A DNA stretch of 64,000 nucleotides from Spirosoma profusum (GCF_014699005.1 NZ_JACWZY010000024.1:1-64000), one strand, 5' to 3'; shown: positions 1-8,565, counted from the first letter of the stretch. Numbers and translations are program-made. Notes: generated from the letters alone by a model not told the origin.

Positions 1-104
1 ATATACGGTAGAACAATAATTTTCTGTCCGTCTTTGGTCTGCGACTGCACACGCCATTCGATTTCCTGCGTAGTGATCGGAGCGGTTAAGATGTTTAATT
101 CCAT
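1..104 (-). CDS. Partial CDS, N-terminus only, possibly Rad52-like
   Basis: The complement reads from an ATG at 104 to the window edge and gives 34 residues beginning MELNILTAPITTQEIEWRVQ, followed by a short charged turn and IIVLPYI. The opening resembles Rad52/Rad22-family single-strand annealing proteins annotated in Bacteroidota (an [I/L]xWRV segment near the start), but this is from memory and only a small part is visible. It is divergent from the small gene at 216, sharing a 111-bp AT-rich spacer. Reading-frame openness and the ATG are seen; the function is a guess. Confidence 0.45.
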   Translation of the reverse strand, partial: MELNILTAPITTQEIEWRVQSQTKDGQKIIVLPY

Positions 105-157
105 TAGTAGATGCGTTAAGATTGCCCTGTAAATATACGAGGTTTTTATATTTTTAC

Positions 158-201
158 AATGTTTTGAAAAATGTTTTGATTAAAAATATTAAAAATGTTT
201 T
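158..201. repeat. AATGTTTT iterons phased at 12 bp
   Basis: AATGTTTT occurs at 158-165, 170-177 and 194-201, so the starts are spaced 12 and 24 bp apart, as if a fourth, degenerate copy lay near 182. They sit in the AT-rich spacer between the divergent genes at 104 and 216, directly before the small basic protein. Phased short direct repeats in this position are a common form of operator for ribbon-helix-helix or similar autoregulators; that role is inferred. Confidence 0.5.
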
Positions 202-215
202 TATAGCTTTGAGTC

Positions 216-383
216 ATGGAACAGGAAACTAAGCGCAGAGGTCGGCACAAAAAGCCCGATGCCTCTAAAAAGAAAGCTCACCAGGTATACGCTACCGATA
301 GTGAATGGCAACAGATCGTTAGTCGGGCTGGCGAGGCTGGCAAAGAAATAAGTCCTTACATTATTGAAAAAGCCCTCACCTAG
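216..383 (+). CDS. Small basic DNA-binding-like protein (55 aa)
   Basis: An open frame from ATG 216 to TAG 381-383 encodes 55 residues. The first 20 are very basic (KRRGRHKKP and SKKK stretches). The rest, VYATDSEWQQIVSRAGEAGK then EISPYIIEKAL, reads as a strand followed by two helices, the layout of a ribbon-helix-helix fold as in MobC-like or Arc-like proteins. This is a structural impression, not a family match. The gene follows three phased AATGTTTT repeats that could be its own operator. It is a free-standing gene, ending 115 bp before pseB. Confidence 0.55.
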   Translation: MEQETKRRGRHKKPDASKKKAHQVYATDSEWQQIVSRAGEAGKEISPYIIEKALT

Positions 384-401
384 TTGCGTCAGGAATAACC
401 T

Positions 402-409
402 TACCTTTG
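402..409 (+). promoter_or_regulatory. Candidate -7 element before the pse locus
   Basis: TACCTTTG matches the Bacteroidota -7 consensus TAnnTTTG and lies 89 bp upstream of the pseB ATG, in the only sizeable spacer before the glycan locus. No convincing -33 TTG at the expected spacing was seen, so it is a candidate only. A small inverted repeat (TAGCCT/AGGCTA, 468-491) lies in the presumed leader. Confidence 0.3.
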
Positions 410-498
410 CTGAATAATTAACGGACTGTCGTTCGGGTTTCGCCAATCGCTTACATAACGATTACAGTAGCCTAAATTAAAAACAAGGCTAATCTACT

Positions 499-1542
499 AT
501 GAATCAATCAGTTATTACCTCAAATCTTGACCTTACAAATAAATCTCTTCTGATTACGGGTGGCACCGGCTCATTCGGCAAGAAGTTTGTCGAAATGGTG
601 TACCAACGTTACCCGGATGTTAAACGTGTCGTTATTTACTCGCGCGACGAGCTCAAGCAGTTCGAAATGTCGCAGTATTACCCACAGTCGAAATACAAAT
701 CCATCCGTTTTTTTATTGGTGATGTGCGCGACGGTGAACGGCTCAAGCGGGCCTGCGAAGGCATCGACATCATTATTCATGCTGCCGCGCTGAAACAGGT
801 TCCAGCCGCCGAGTACAATCCGATGGAGTGCATCAAAACCAACGTATTCGGAGCAGAGAACGTAATTAATGCCGCATTAGACAACGGCGTTCAGCGCGTA
901 GTAGCTCTCTCGACCGACAAAGCAGCCGCGCCCATCAACCTCTACGGAGCGACTAAACTTTGCTCCGATAAACTATTTGTTGCCGCCAACAATATGAAAG
1001 GCCGACGCGATTTGCGCTTTTCGGTGGTACGTTACGGCAACGTAATTGGGTCGCGGGGATCGGTTGTTCCGTTTTTTCTGGACAAACGGAAAGATGGCGT
1101 TTTGCCAATAACCCATCCCGACATGACGCGGTTTAATATTTCACTGGAAGATGGTGTCGAGATGGTACTGTATGCGCTCGAACACGCCTGGGGCGGTGAG
1201 ATTTTCGTTCCGAAGATTCCGTCGTACCGCATCACCGAAATGGCCGAAGCCATTGCTCCCAACGCCGAGCAACGTATCGTGGGCATTCGGCCGGGCGAGA
1301 AACTGCACGAGGAAATGATTACCGAAACCGACTCGCTGAACACCATCGAAACGGATAAGTACTACGTCATCACGCCCGCAGCTCCGCTTTGGTGGACAAT
1401 GGAAGAATATGCACAGGCTTTTAACGGAAAGATGGTGGAGATGGGTTTCAAGTACAATTCTGGCACCAATACCGACTGGCTCAACGTAGCACAACTGCGC
1501 GATCAGATTCGGGAGCATGTTGACGCTGATTTTAGTGTATAA
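499..1542 (+). CDS. pseB: UDP-GlcNAc 4,6-dehydratase (inverting), PseB
   Basis: First step of pseudaminic acid synthesis: UDP-GlcNAc is dehydrated with inversion at C5. The 347-residue length fits the family. A short-chain dehydrogenase/reductase Rossmann fold is visible, with the nucleotide loop TGGTGSFG at residues 20-27 and the active-site block STDKAAAPINLYGATK, giving Asp140-Lys141 and Tyr149-x3-Lys153. Use of Asp-Lys in the loop before the YxxxK motif is typical of PseB rather than of simple epimerases. It is the first gene of a run that also contains pseC, F, G, H and I on the same strand, which makes the specific assignment secure. Confidence 0.93.
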   Translation: MNQSVITSNLDLTNKSLLITGGTGSFGKKFVEMVYQRYPDVKRVVIYSRDELKQFEMSQYYPQSKYKSIRFFIGDVRDGERLKRACEGIDIIIHAAALKQVPAAEYNPMECIKTNVFGAENVINAALDNGVQRVVALSTDKAAAPINLYGATKLCSDKLFVAANNMKGRRDLRFSVVRYGNVIGSRGSVVPFFLDKRKDGVLPITHPDMTRFNISLEDGVEMVLYALEHAWGGEIFVPKIPSYRITEMAEAIAPNAEQRIVGIRPGEKLHEEMITETDSLNTIETDKYYVITPAAPLWWTMEEYAQAFNGKMVEMGFKYNSGTNTDWLNVAQLRDQIREHVDADFSV

Positions 1543-1543
1543 T

Positions 1544-1560
1544 CGGGGCCGCCCGTGCGG
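1544..1560. repeat. CCGC-NNNN-GCGG mini-hairpin, copy 1
   Basis: CGGGGCCGCCCGTGCGG directly follows the pseB stop. Its complement has the form CCGC-ACGG-GCGG followed by CCCCG. Five related copies occur in other spacers (7367, 11058, 13355, 29403, 54484). Confidence 0.5.
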
Positions 1561-1570
1561 TTGAATGTAA

Positions 1571-1623
1571 AATGAATAATGACTTGCACCTCATTCTACA
1601 TTATTCATTAACCATTATTCATT
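1571..1623. repeat. AATGAATAATG inverted repeat before pseC
   Basis: AATGAATAATG (1571-1581) pairs exactly with CATTATTCATT (1613-1623), with another partial copy of the right arm at about 1600-1609. The right arm ends one base before the pseC ATG, so the start codon would lie at the foot of an RNA hairpin. The same sequence family recurs at 54426 and 56291. Confidence 0.6.
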
Positions 1624-1624
1624 T

Positions 1625-2833
1625 ATGAACTCAATTCCCTACGGACGCCAGCACATTACCGACGATGATATTGCCGCCGTGAATGCTGTGCTACGTTCCT
1701 CGCACCTGACGCAGGGCCCGAAAATTGGCGAACTCGAAGAGGCATTTGCCCGCTACGTTGGTGCTACGTATGCCGTTGCTGTTGCCAATGGTACGGCAGC
1801 CTTGCACTTGTGCTGTATGGCGCTGAATGTCGGGCCTGGAACGCGGGTCATTACGACGCCTATTACGTTTTCGGCTTCGGCCAATTGCGTGCGCTATTGC
1901 GGTGGTGAAGTTCATTTTGCTGACATAGACCCTGACAACGTACTACTTGATCCCAAAGCAGTACGTTCGCTACTTGAAAGTCATCCGAAAGGTTATTTTT
2001 CAGGGATAATTCCGGTCGATTTTGCGGGATATCCGGTCGATATGGCTGCTTTTCGGGAATTGGCGGATGAGTTTGGGCTTTGGATTATTGAAGATAGTTG
2101 CCATGCGCCGGGTGCTACGTTCGTTGATAAAAATGGAGTGACGCATCGTTGTGGCGACGGGTCGCTGGCGGAACTTGCCATCTTTAGTTTCCATCCTGTC
2201 AAACACATCGCGGCTGGCGAAGGAGGCATGATTACAACCAACGATAAAGAGCTTTATCATCACCTGCTTCGGCTTCGAACCCACGGTATCACAAACAAAC
2301 CTGAAGAACTGACTCAGCCTTACCCCGACGAACCCGAACGCGGAGGCTGGTACATGGAACTTCAGGAATTAGGTTATAACTACCGCCTGACTGATATACA
2401 AGCTGCCCTTGCACTGAGCCAAATGAACCGCGTCGACGCCATGCTCGACCGTCGACGCGAGTTGGCTGCCCGCTACGATGCGGCTTTTAGTGAAGCCGCT
2501 ACCAGTGGACTTCCGATACAAATTATAGTTCCCCCGGCTGGCATCGGGCACGCTTACCACCTGTATGTGATTCAAACGCCAGACCGCAAAGGTTTGTACG
2601 ATTCGTTACGGACGAAAAACATCTTTGCGCAGGTGCACTATATTCCGGTTCACCTGATGCCTTATTACCGGCAGTTCGGCTGGAAACCCGGCGATTTTCC
2701 GCATGCTGAGCATTATTATGCGCAGGGTTTGAGCCTGCCGCTGTTTCCAACATTGACAGACGACGAGCAGAATTATGTAATAAATCAGGTTTTGGGATTT
2801 CTACACGTTAAATCATTTATAAACCCGAACTGA
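1625..2833 (+). CDS. pseC: UDP-4-amino-4,6-dideoxy-AltNAc aminotransferase, PseC
   Basis: PLP-dependent aminotransferase of the DegT/DnrJ/EryC1 class (402 aa) that aminates the 4-keto product of PseB at C4. The N-terminus SIPYGRQHITDDDI is typical of the sugar aminotransferases. The PLP-binding lysine is Lys193 in SFHPVKHIAAGEGG, preceded by the IEDSCHAPGA block that carries the cofactor-contacting Asp. It lies 82 bp after pseB, with a hairpin element filling the gap, and ends 4 bp before the next gene. Confidence 0.92.
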   Translation: MNSIPYGRQHITDDDIAAVNAVLRSSHLTQGPKIGELEEAFARYVGATYAVAVANGTAALHLCCMALNVGPGTRVITTPITFSASANCVRYCGGEVHFADIDPDNVLLDPKAVRSLLESHPKGYFSGIIPVDFAGYPVDMAAFRELADEFGLWIIEDSCHAPGATFVDKNGVTHRCGDGSLAELAIFSFHPVKHIAAGEGGMITTNDKELYHHLLRLRTHGITNKPEELTQPYPDEPERGGWYMELQELGYNYRLTDIQAALALSQMNRVDAMLDRRRELAARYDAAFSEAATSGLPIQIIVPPAGIGHAYHLYVIQTPDRKGLYDSLRTKNIFAQVHYIPVHLMPYYRQFGWKPGDFPHAEHYYAQGLSLPLFPTLTDDEQNYVINQVLGFLHVKSFINPN

Positions 2834-2837
2834 ACCG

Positions 2838-4430
2838 ATGCGCACGTACCAGAGTCATCTTCAGGCCACCCAAAGTGCGGGCGAGACGTTAGTGGCAAAT
2901 CGAAAGCCAGTGCTACGTTCGTCGGCGATTTTTCCGGTGCTGCATACCAATGTGTATTCCAGTAAAGTCATCTTTATGGGGTATTGGCTGCTGAAACGTA
3001 ACATTCGCGAAGTTGGTCTGCTCTATACGCTACGTAATCAGGCTGGTACGTTGCTTTCGCGAAAATACGTCCTGATTGACTCTGCCAAAGCCTGGTCGGT
3101 GCAAATGAGCGAATACGCTGATTTACTACGTAAAAATGATGAGGCCGAAAACTTTACAGGTTCGCTCGAACTGGAGATTTTCTCGACGCAAGATTTAGTA
3201 TTCCCATATCCGGCCTTTGTGCTGGTTTATTATAATGCTACGTCCAGCAGTGTGGTGCATACGGTTGGACGCGTCTACAACGACATTGAAGACCTGCAAC
3301 AAAACACTGAATACCAAGTAAGTGAATCCGGTTTTGATATTTATGGCCGGGATGAATTAGCCCCATTTCTCAGTTTTACGAACGGACCACTACCTTCTGA
3401 GCAGCCAACCGTTACTTACGAAATCGTTGATACCCAGCATCGCACTACATCTGGTACGTTCACTTTACCTGATCTTAAGCCCTACGAAACTGTTTTTTTA
3501 TACCTAAAAGAATATATCGACCTAAAATCGCTGCTTGGTGACGAGCCGGGTATGATTCGGTTTGGGCATAATTTTTCGGGATTTTTCCCTCGTTTTCTGG
3601 TGGGAAATCTGGACCAGAAGGCACGTAGCGTGAGCCTTACGCACTCCTATTACGACAGTTCGAGCGTGGCCGATAGCAAAGCGTACTGGCCCCGACAGGA
3701 CGACCGTTTTTGGGATTCGTCGATGTCCATTCCCTTGTATTTGACCGATGGCTTTTTCACCAAATTGGTCGTTTATCCTGTTTTCTCGCCCTCCGATTTT
3801 TCGCTGTCATTCCGATTTTTCGACGCAGATGGAAAGCTTTTGGGGGTAGTGTCTGACGCAGAACATTTCCATTCAGGTAGTAATCAGTACGTTCAGATTG
3901 ATTTGGGCGATCTGGCAAATCAGGCGAACGTATCATTCGAACGGGCCAAAACGGCACAGATAGTTGGCCATTGGCCGGATGAAACGCGCATTCCAACCCG
4001 GCTCAAATTCGGCCTGAACGTAGGACAAAACGGGCGTCTGTCGGGTTTGCCGAGTAACGTTTGTTTTTCGCCCCAAGTGGGCAATCCGAAAATTCTGGAC
4101 AAACCCGGTACGTTCAAATGGGCACCGTTTGTGAATGTAGGAAACTCAGAAATCGCTCTGACCAACTCGGCTCCCTTACGCGACTACGACCGGCGGGCCA
4201 ACGTAACGCTGTCGTTTTATCGCGAAGCCGACGAAACGGTGTTGGAACGTAGCTGCGTCGTGCCGCCAAACGGTCTATACACCATTCGATTGTATGACGA
4301 CAATGAACTTCGACAATTTTTCGGAGACACCAGTGGCTGGATGACCGCCCGCGCCGACAACCCGTTTCTAAACGGCTATTACTTTGATTTCCACCCAGAA
4401 GGCGCTGTAGCCGCCGATCATTTATTTTAA
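2838..4430 (+). CDS. Unknown beta-rich protein inside the pse locus (530 aa)
   Basis: I do not recognise this protein. It has no signal peptide or membrane segment, so it is probably cytoplasmic. It is rich in aromatic and beta-branched residues, and about four units can be seen, each ending in a similar hydrophobic strand plus acidic Tyr/Leu turn: SVQMSEYADLL, VFLYLKEYIDL, YVQIDLGDLAN and YTIRLYDDNELRQFFG. This suggests a tandem beta-sandwich architecture. It starts 4 bp after pseC and ends 4 bp before the TylF-like gene, so it is almost certainly translated with the pseudaminic acid pathway. Possible roles are sugar recognition, enzyme scaffolding or chain-end modification; none is demonstrated. 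Confidence 0.85.
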   Translation: MRTYQSHLQATQSAGETLVANRKPVLRSSAIFPVLHTNVYSSKVIFMGYWLLKRNIREVGLLYTLRNQAGTLLSRKYVLIDSAKAWSVQMSEYADLLRKNDEAENFTGSLELEIFSTQDLVFPYPAFVLVYYNATSSSVVHTVGRVYNDIEDLQQNTEYQVSESGFDIYGRDELAPFLSFTNGPLPSEQPTVTYEIVDTQHRTTSGTFTLPDLKPYETVFLYLKEYIDLKSLLGDEPGMIRFGHNFSGFFPRFLVGNLDQKARSVSLTHSYYDSSSVADSKAYWPRQDDRFWDSSMSIPLYLTDGFFTKLVVYPVFSPSDFSLSFRFFDADGKLLGVVSDAEHFHSGSNQYVQIDLGDLANQANVSFERAKTAQIVGHWPDETRIPTRLKFGLNVGQNGRLSGLPSNVCFSPQVGNPKILDKPGTFKWAPFVNVGNSEIALTNSAPLRDYDRRANVTLSFYREADETVLERSCVVPPNGLYTIRLYDDNELRQFFGDTSGWMTARADNPFLNGYYFDFHPEGAVAADHLF

Positions 4431-4434
4431 ATTC

Positions 4435-5100
4435 ATGATTCAACTGCCCGATTTCTCCCGCTCATTCGAGTACGAAAATAATTATTACTGGTCTTCGGAC
4501 GTCAACCGAATGGCGAAAGTGATGGCCCATTACGAACTGTATAAACAGACAATCGACGTACCAGGTGCCATCGTGGAGTGTGGTGTGTTTAAGGGCGCAT
4601 CGTTGATTCGACTCGCTACGTTCCGGCAGTTACTGAATAATCCGGCTGCCAAGAAAATCATCGGATTTGACGCCTTTGGCCCATTCCCTGAAACTGAATT
4701 TGCGGATGACAAAGCCTGGCGCGAAAAATTCATCAGCGATTCGGGCGACGAAGGCATTGATACTGAGCAACTCATGACTGTGCTTCATCATAAAGGCATT
4801 GGCCAGAACGTTGATCTGGTTCAGGGCGATGTTTGTCAGACCATTCCGTCCTATCTGGAAAAGCATCCCGAACTACGTATCAGCCTGCTCAACATCGACG
4901 TCGATGTATACGAACCGACGAAGGCCGTTCTCGAACATCTTTACGACCGGGTTTTGCCAGGGGGCGTGATTATGCTGGACGACTACGCCAACGTATTTCC
5001 CGGTGCGAATGCGGCTGTTGAAGAGTTTTTCAAAGATAAATCGGTTGAAATCAAGCGTTTTCCTTATGCCGTAACGCCCTGTTATCTTGTCAAAAAATAA
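4435..5100 (+). CDS. TylF/MycF-like sugar O-methyltransferase
   Basis: A 221-residue class I SAM-dependent methyltransferase of the TylF (macrocin O-methyltransferase) family. The SAM loop is VECGVFKG (47-54). IDVDVYEP (154-161) and LDDY (181-184) hold the acidic residues that bind the divalent metal in MycF/TylF enzymes. These enzymes O-methylate deoxysugars. Sitting 4 bp after the unknown 530-residue protein and 15 bp before pseF, it may methylate pseudaminic acid, a precursor or another sugar of the same glycan. The substrate is an inference from position only. Confidence 0.82.
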   Translation: MIQLPDFSRSFEYENNYYWSSDVNRMAKVMAHYELYKQTIDVPGAIVECGVFKGASLIRLATFRQLLNNPAAKKIIGFDAFGPFPETEFADDKAWREKFISDSGDEGIDTEQLMTVLHHKGIGQNVDLVQGDVCQTIPSYLEKHPELRISLLNIDVDVYEPTKAVLEHLYDRVLPGGVIMLDDYANVFPGANAAVEEFFKDKSVEIKRFPYAVTPCYLVKK

Positions 5101-5115
5101 TCCAAACCATCCGGC

Positions 5116-5808
5116 ATGAGTAACGTAGCGATCATTACGGCGCGGGGCGGCAGCAAACGGATTCCGCGCAAAAATATTCGCCCTTTTCTCGGAAGGCCCA
5201 TCATCGCTTACGTCATTGAAACCGCTCTTGCGTCTCATCTTTTCGACGAAGTCATGGTATCGACCGACGACGAGGAAATTGCGGACGTAGCACGCCAGTA
5301 CGGTGCCTCGGTTCCGTTTTTGCGAGCGGCCGTAACCTCTGATGATTTCGCTACGACTGGTGACGTATTGAATGAAGTACTAAGTGACTATAAACAGACA
5401 GGTAAAGTGTTCGATTTTGCCTGCTGCCTCTATCCTACTTCCCCTTTCATAACGTCGGACCTTCTGCAACGAGCTTTTACGTTACTTACTGAAAAGCAGT
5501 TTGATACGGTATATCCTGTGCAGCATTTTGGATTTCCAATTCAACGGGCAGTGATGCTAAAGGATGGGCAAGTAGAATGGTTTCAGCCTGAACACGCCCT
5601 GACACGCTCGCAGGATTTGGAACCGGCTTACCACGATGCCGGTCAGTTTTATTTCTTCAACGTAGCAGCGTTCCAACGAAAGCAGCTACTCATTACAGAT
5701 AATTCCGGAGGTATTGTCATTTACGAAATGGCGGCACATGATATTGATAATGAGACCGATTGGCAAGTTGCGGAACTCAAATACAAAATAAACAACGAAT
5801 CTCGCTAG
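5116..5808 (+). CDS. pseF: CMP-pseudaminic acid cytidylyltransferase, PseF
   Basis: Activates pseudaminic acid with CTP to give CMP-Pse, the donor used by glycosyltransferases. The 230-residue protein begins with the NeuA/PseF nucleotide-binding signature ARGGSKRIPRKN (residues 9-20) and shows the conserved ATTGDVL and LYPTSPF blocks. Family alternatives are NeuA and LegF; the surrounding pseB, C, G, H and I genes favour PseF. It is followed after 21 bp by pseG. Confidence 0.9.
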   Translation: MSNVAIITARGGSKRIPRKNIRPFLGRPIIAYVIETALASHLFDEVMVSTDDEEIADVARQYGASVPFLRAAVTSDDFATTGDVLNEVLSDYKQTGKVFDFACCLYPTSPFITSDLLQRAFTLLTEKQFDTVYPVQHFGFPIQRAVMLKDGQVEWFQPEHALTRSQDLEPAYHDAGQFYFFNVAAFQRKQLLITDNSGGIVIYEMAAHDIDNETDWQVAELKYKINNESR

Positions 5809-5829
5809 TTTTCGAAAGCCCATGTCCTC

Positions 5830-6861
5830 ATGAAGAAACTCACTTTTCGTGCTGATGGGAATGCGCAGATTGGAATGGGGCACGTTATGCGGTGCCTGGC
5901 GCTGGCCGATATGCTGAAAAGTGAGTTTTCGATGCAGTTTGCAATCACGGAGCCTGACCATTCCGTTCGTTCATTGGTCGAGCAAGCCGGCCTGAGCGTT
6001 GTTACGTTACCTAATTCAGAAAATCAATCCTTTTTTTTGAGCCAGATTCATCCGGAAGATATAGTCGTTGTGGATGGCTATTCGTTCGATGAAACCGCTC
6101 AGCGTTCTATTCGGGGGCGAGCTAAAAAATTAGTCTTTATCGATGATTTGATCACAGGTCATCAAGTGGCCGACGTAGTAATTAATCACGCCGGTGGCGT
6201 TACGTCGCAGGATTATGATGCTGAAGCGTACACACAGTTTTGTCTAGGGCCTTACTACGCATTGCTACGTCCCGAATTTCTACGTAGCGAAGGCTTTGGT
6301 ACGTTCCCCGATGATGGTCACATTTTTGTTAGTTTGGGCGGTGCCGATTCACAGAACGTATCGCTCACAGTTTTAAAAGCTATTCAACAGGTCAACGCCG
6401 GCTTGCCCGTTCATCTGGTTTTGGGGCCATTTCACCCAAATCGCCCAGCTATTGAAGCCTTTCAAAGTCAGTTAACGAACCTTACAATTCTGCAAAATCT
6501 TACGGCGAGTCAAATGGTCAACGAGATACAGGGGTGCCGACTGGCTATTACGTCTTGCAGTACCATTAGTTATGAGGTTTGTGCGGTAAATCGACCTCTA
6601 ATCGGCATTGTTACTGCCGAAAACCAAGACCGGCTAGCAGGGTTTCTAGCCGAAGAAAAACTGGCGCTATCAGTCAATTTCCCGACTCTGCTAACACGAC
6701 TCACACCTGTGCTGGCTCTCGACCAGATGCTGAAATTAGCCATTCAATCGTTTACGTTCTCACCCGAAATGATCGCCCAAACAGTAACCAATCAGGGTCG
6801 TTTTTTTGATGGTCGTTCACCAGAGCGATTTCGGAAATTATTTCAAGAATTAAGTGCTTAA
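5830..6861 (+). CDS. pseG: UDP-2,4-diacetamido-trideoxy-altropyranose hydrolase, PseG
   Basis: Releases UDP from the 2,4-diacetamido sugar before condensation with PEP. The 343-residue GT-B-like protein starts with RADGNAQIGMGHVMRC, the family signature that contains the catalytic histidine (His18 here), and has a C-terminal SCSTISYEVCAVN nucleotide-sugar loop. Campylobacter PseG is about 270 residues; this one is of the longer type, with extra length in the C-terminal part. It lies between pseF and the acetyltransferase, all on the same strand. Confidence 0.9.
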   Translation: MKKLTFRADGNAQIGMGHVMRCLALADMLKSEFSMQFAITEPDHSVRSLVEQAGLSVVTLPNSENQSFFLSQIHPEDIVVVDGYSFDETAQRSIRGRAKKLVFIDDLITGHQVADVVINHAGGVTSQDYDAEAYTQFCLGPYYALLRPEFLRSEGFGTFPDDGHIFVSLGGADSQNVSLTVLKAIQQVNAGLPVHLVLGPFHPNRPAIEAFQSQLTNLTILQNLTASQMVNEIQGCRLAITSCSTISYEVCAVNRPLIGIVTAENQDRLAGFLAEEKLALSVNFPTLLTRLTPVLALDQMLKLAIQSFTFSPEMIAQTVTNQGRFFDGRSPERFRKLFQELSA

Positions 6862-6889
6862 TTAGTCGGGCAAAATCACGAGCCCTGTC

Positions 6890-7366
6890 ATGTTTACCTA
6901 CCGAACCGCTCAACCTGCCGACTCCCGTCTTTACTTCGCCTGGGCAAACGACCCCGATACGCGAAAATGGTCGTTCAATTCAACGCCAATTTCGCTGGAG
7001 ACACACACGGCCTGGTTCACCCGTAAACTCACCGACCCAAACACGCTGTTGTTTCTCTTTTTCGATGAAGCGAAACAGCCTGTTGGTCAGGTACGTTTCG
7101 AGCGTAAGTCAGTAGCGGATATGCCCGACGAAATTATTATCAGTACGTCTGTCGATGCTCGCCAGCGGGGGAAAGGTTATGCCACACAACTCATTTCACA
7201 GGGTTGCGCTATTTGCCGGAAACAGTGGGGTGTCGTTACCATTCACGCTTACATTAAGCCTGAAAATCAGGCGTCGATACGTGCCTTTGAACGGGCAGGT
7301 TTCAAATTGTCGGGCGAAAGCAGTAAATTTGAGGATTCTGCTTTGCTTTACCTTAAAACCTTTTAG
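6890..7366 (+). CDS. pseH: GNAT N-acetyltransferase, PseH-like
   Basis: A 158-residue GNAT-fold protein with the acetyl-CoA pyrophosphate loop RQRGKGYA (residues 91-98) and the conserved NQASIRAFERAGF segment near the C-terminus. In the pathway it would acetylate the 4-amino group made by PseC. General GNAT annotation is certain; the PseH role rests on its position between pseG and pseI, where it completes the pathway. Confidence 0.85.
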   Translation: MFTYRTAQPADSRLYFAWANDPDTRKWSFNSTPISLETHTAWFTRKLTDPNTLLFLFFDEAKQPVGQVRFERKSVADMPDEIIISTSVDARQRGKGYATQLISQGCAICRKQWGVVTIHAYIKPENQASIRAFERAGFKLSGESSKFEDSALLYLKTF

Positions 7367-7383
7367 CCGGGCCGCCATAGCGG
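7367..7383. repeat. CCGC-NNNN-GCGG mini-hairpin, copy 2
   Basis: CCGGGCCGCCATAGCGG directly after the pseH stop. The complement reads CCGC-TATG-GCGG-CCCGG, matching the other copies. Confidence 0.55.
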
Positions 7384-7411
7384 TATTTGAACCGCAAAAG
7401 GTTTGTTGAAT

Positions 7412-8479
7412 ATGACACATTCTCAACCGATTCAGGTTGCCCAGTTTACCATAAGTCCGTCGCATCGGCCGTTTGTGATTGCCGAAATGTCGGGAAACCA
7501 TAACCAGTCGCTGGAGCGGGCGCTGGAAATTGTAGATGCCGTTGCCGATGCCGGTGCGCACGCGCTCAAACTCCAGACCTACACCCCTGATACCATTACG
7601 TTCAATGGAGCGTCGGAGGAGTTTTACATTCGGGATGCCAAGTCGCTTTGGGCCGATAAGAATCTTTATAAGCTGTATCAGGACGCTTATACGCCCTGGG
7701 AATGGCACAAACCGATTTTTGACCACGCCCAGAAGCGGGGCATGATTGCCTTCAGCTCGCCCTTCGATACGTCCGCCGTCGATTTTCTGGAGTCGCTGAA
7801 CGTACCATTATACAAGATTGCCTCCTTCGAAAATACCGACCACATTCTGCTTAAAAAGGTAGCGCAAACGGGCAAACCGGTCATCATGAGCACGGGTGTA
7901 GCCTCTGTAGCCGACCTTGACGAGTCAGTAAAAGTGCTACGTGCCAACGGCTGCAAAGACCTCGTTTTGCTCAAATGTACCAGTACGTATCCGGCCACGC
8001 CCGAAAGTACCAATCTGCTCACGATTCCACACATGCGGCAATTATTCGACGTACCGGTGGGTCTTTCCGATCATACGATGGGTATTGGTGCAGCCGTAGC
8101 AGCGGTGGCACTCGGCGCAGTCGTACTCGAAAAACACGTAACGTTACGTCGGGCTGACGGTGGTGTCGATTCGGCTTTTTCGCTGGAACCCGATGAGCTG
8201 AAAAACCTTGTCATCGAAACCGAACGGGCGCATCTAGCCATGGGGCAGGTTAATTATACCCTAACCCCCAAAGAAGAAAAAAGCCTGCAATTCAAGCGGT
8301 CTCTCTACGTAGTGCGCGATATGAAAGCGGGTGATACGTTCACACCCGATACGGTACGTAGCATTCGTCCGGCCAATGGCCTGCACACCCGCTATTACGA
8401 CAACATCCTCGGCAAAACCGCAACACAAGACATCCCCGCCGGCACTGCGCTGGACTGGAATCTAATTGCGAATGAGTGA
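7412..8479 (+). CDS. pseI: Pseudaminic acid synthase, PseI
   Basis: Condenses 2,4-diacetamido-2,4,6-trideoxy-L-altrose with PEP to form pseudaminic acid. This is a NeuB-family TIM barrel (FVIAEMSGNHNQSLERAL near the start, KLQTYTPDT, and the FSSPFD and SDHTMGIGAAVAA blocks) followed by a C-terminal SAF/antifreeze-like domain of about 60 residues. The ATG at 7412 is chosen over in-frame TTG codons at 7403 and 7406; it gives the usual family N-terminus and 355 residues. Its last codons AAT GAG TGA are part of the octamer repeat element that follows. Confidence 0.92.
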   Translation: MTHSQPIQVAQFTISPSHRPFVIAEMSGNHNQSLERALEIVDAVADAGAHALKLQTYTPDTITFNGASEEFYIRDAKSLWADKNLYKLYQDAYTPWEWHKPIFDHAQKRGMIAFSSPFDTSAVDFLESLNVPLYKIASFENTDHILLKKVAQTGKPVIMSTGVASVADLDESVKVLRANGCKDLVLLKCTSTYPATPESTNLLTIPHMRQLFDVPVGLSDHTMGIGAAVAAVALGAVVLEKHVTLRRADGGVDSAFSLEPDELKNLVIETERAHLAMGQVNYTLTPKEEKSLQFKRSLYVVRDMKAGDTFTPDTVRSIRPANGLHTRYYDNILGKTATQDIPAGTALDWNLIANE

Positions 8480-8565
8480 ATGAGTGAATGAGTGAATAGG
8501 GCTGGCGCAAGAATTTCTGCCGAACTGTATTCACTCATTCACTCATTCACTCATTCGCTCATTGA
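8470..8565. repeat. Octamer stop-to-start inverted repeat, copy 1
   Basis: Left arm 8470-8499 is tandem GAATGAGT units and contains the pseI stop codon. Right arm 8530-8565 is the reverse-complement octamer series ending GCTCATTG. The flippase ATG follows 3 bp later. The element fills the whole gap between the genes. Related copies: 13331, 17404, 38686, 47383. Confidence 0.7.

Noticed and set aside
201..446. 81-codon minus-strand frame
   Set aside because: It overlaps the 55-residue plus-strand gene and its control region; the plus-strand protein has a more plausible composition and start.
436..463. AATCGCTTACATAACGATT before pseB as a third LacI-type operator
   Set aside because: It resembles the two pectin-regulon sites but differs in spacing between the arms and lacks the central CCGNT.
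8470..8565. Octamer tandem repeats as a CRISPR array
   Set aside because: Repeat units are 8 bp and contiguous, without unique spacers, and the arms are inverted.
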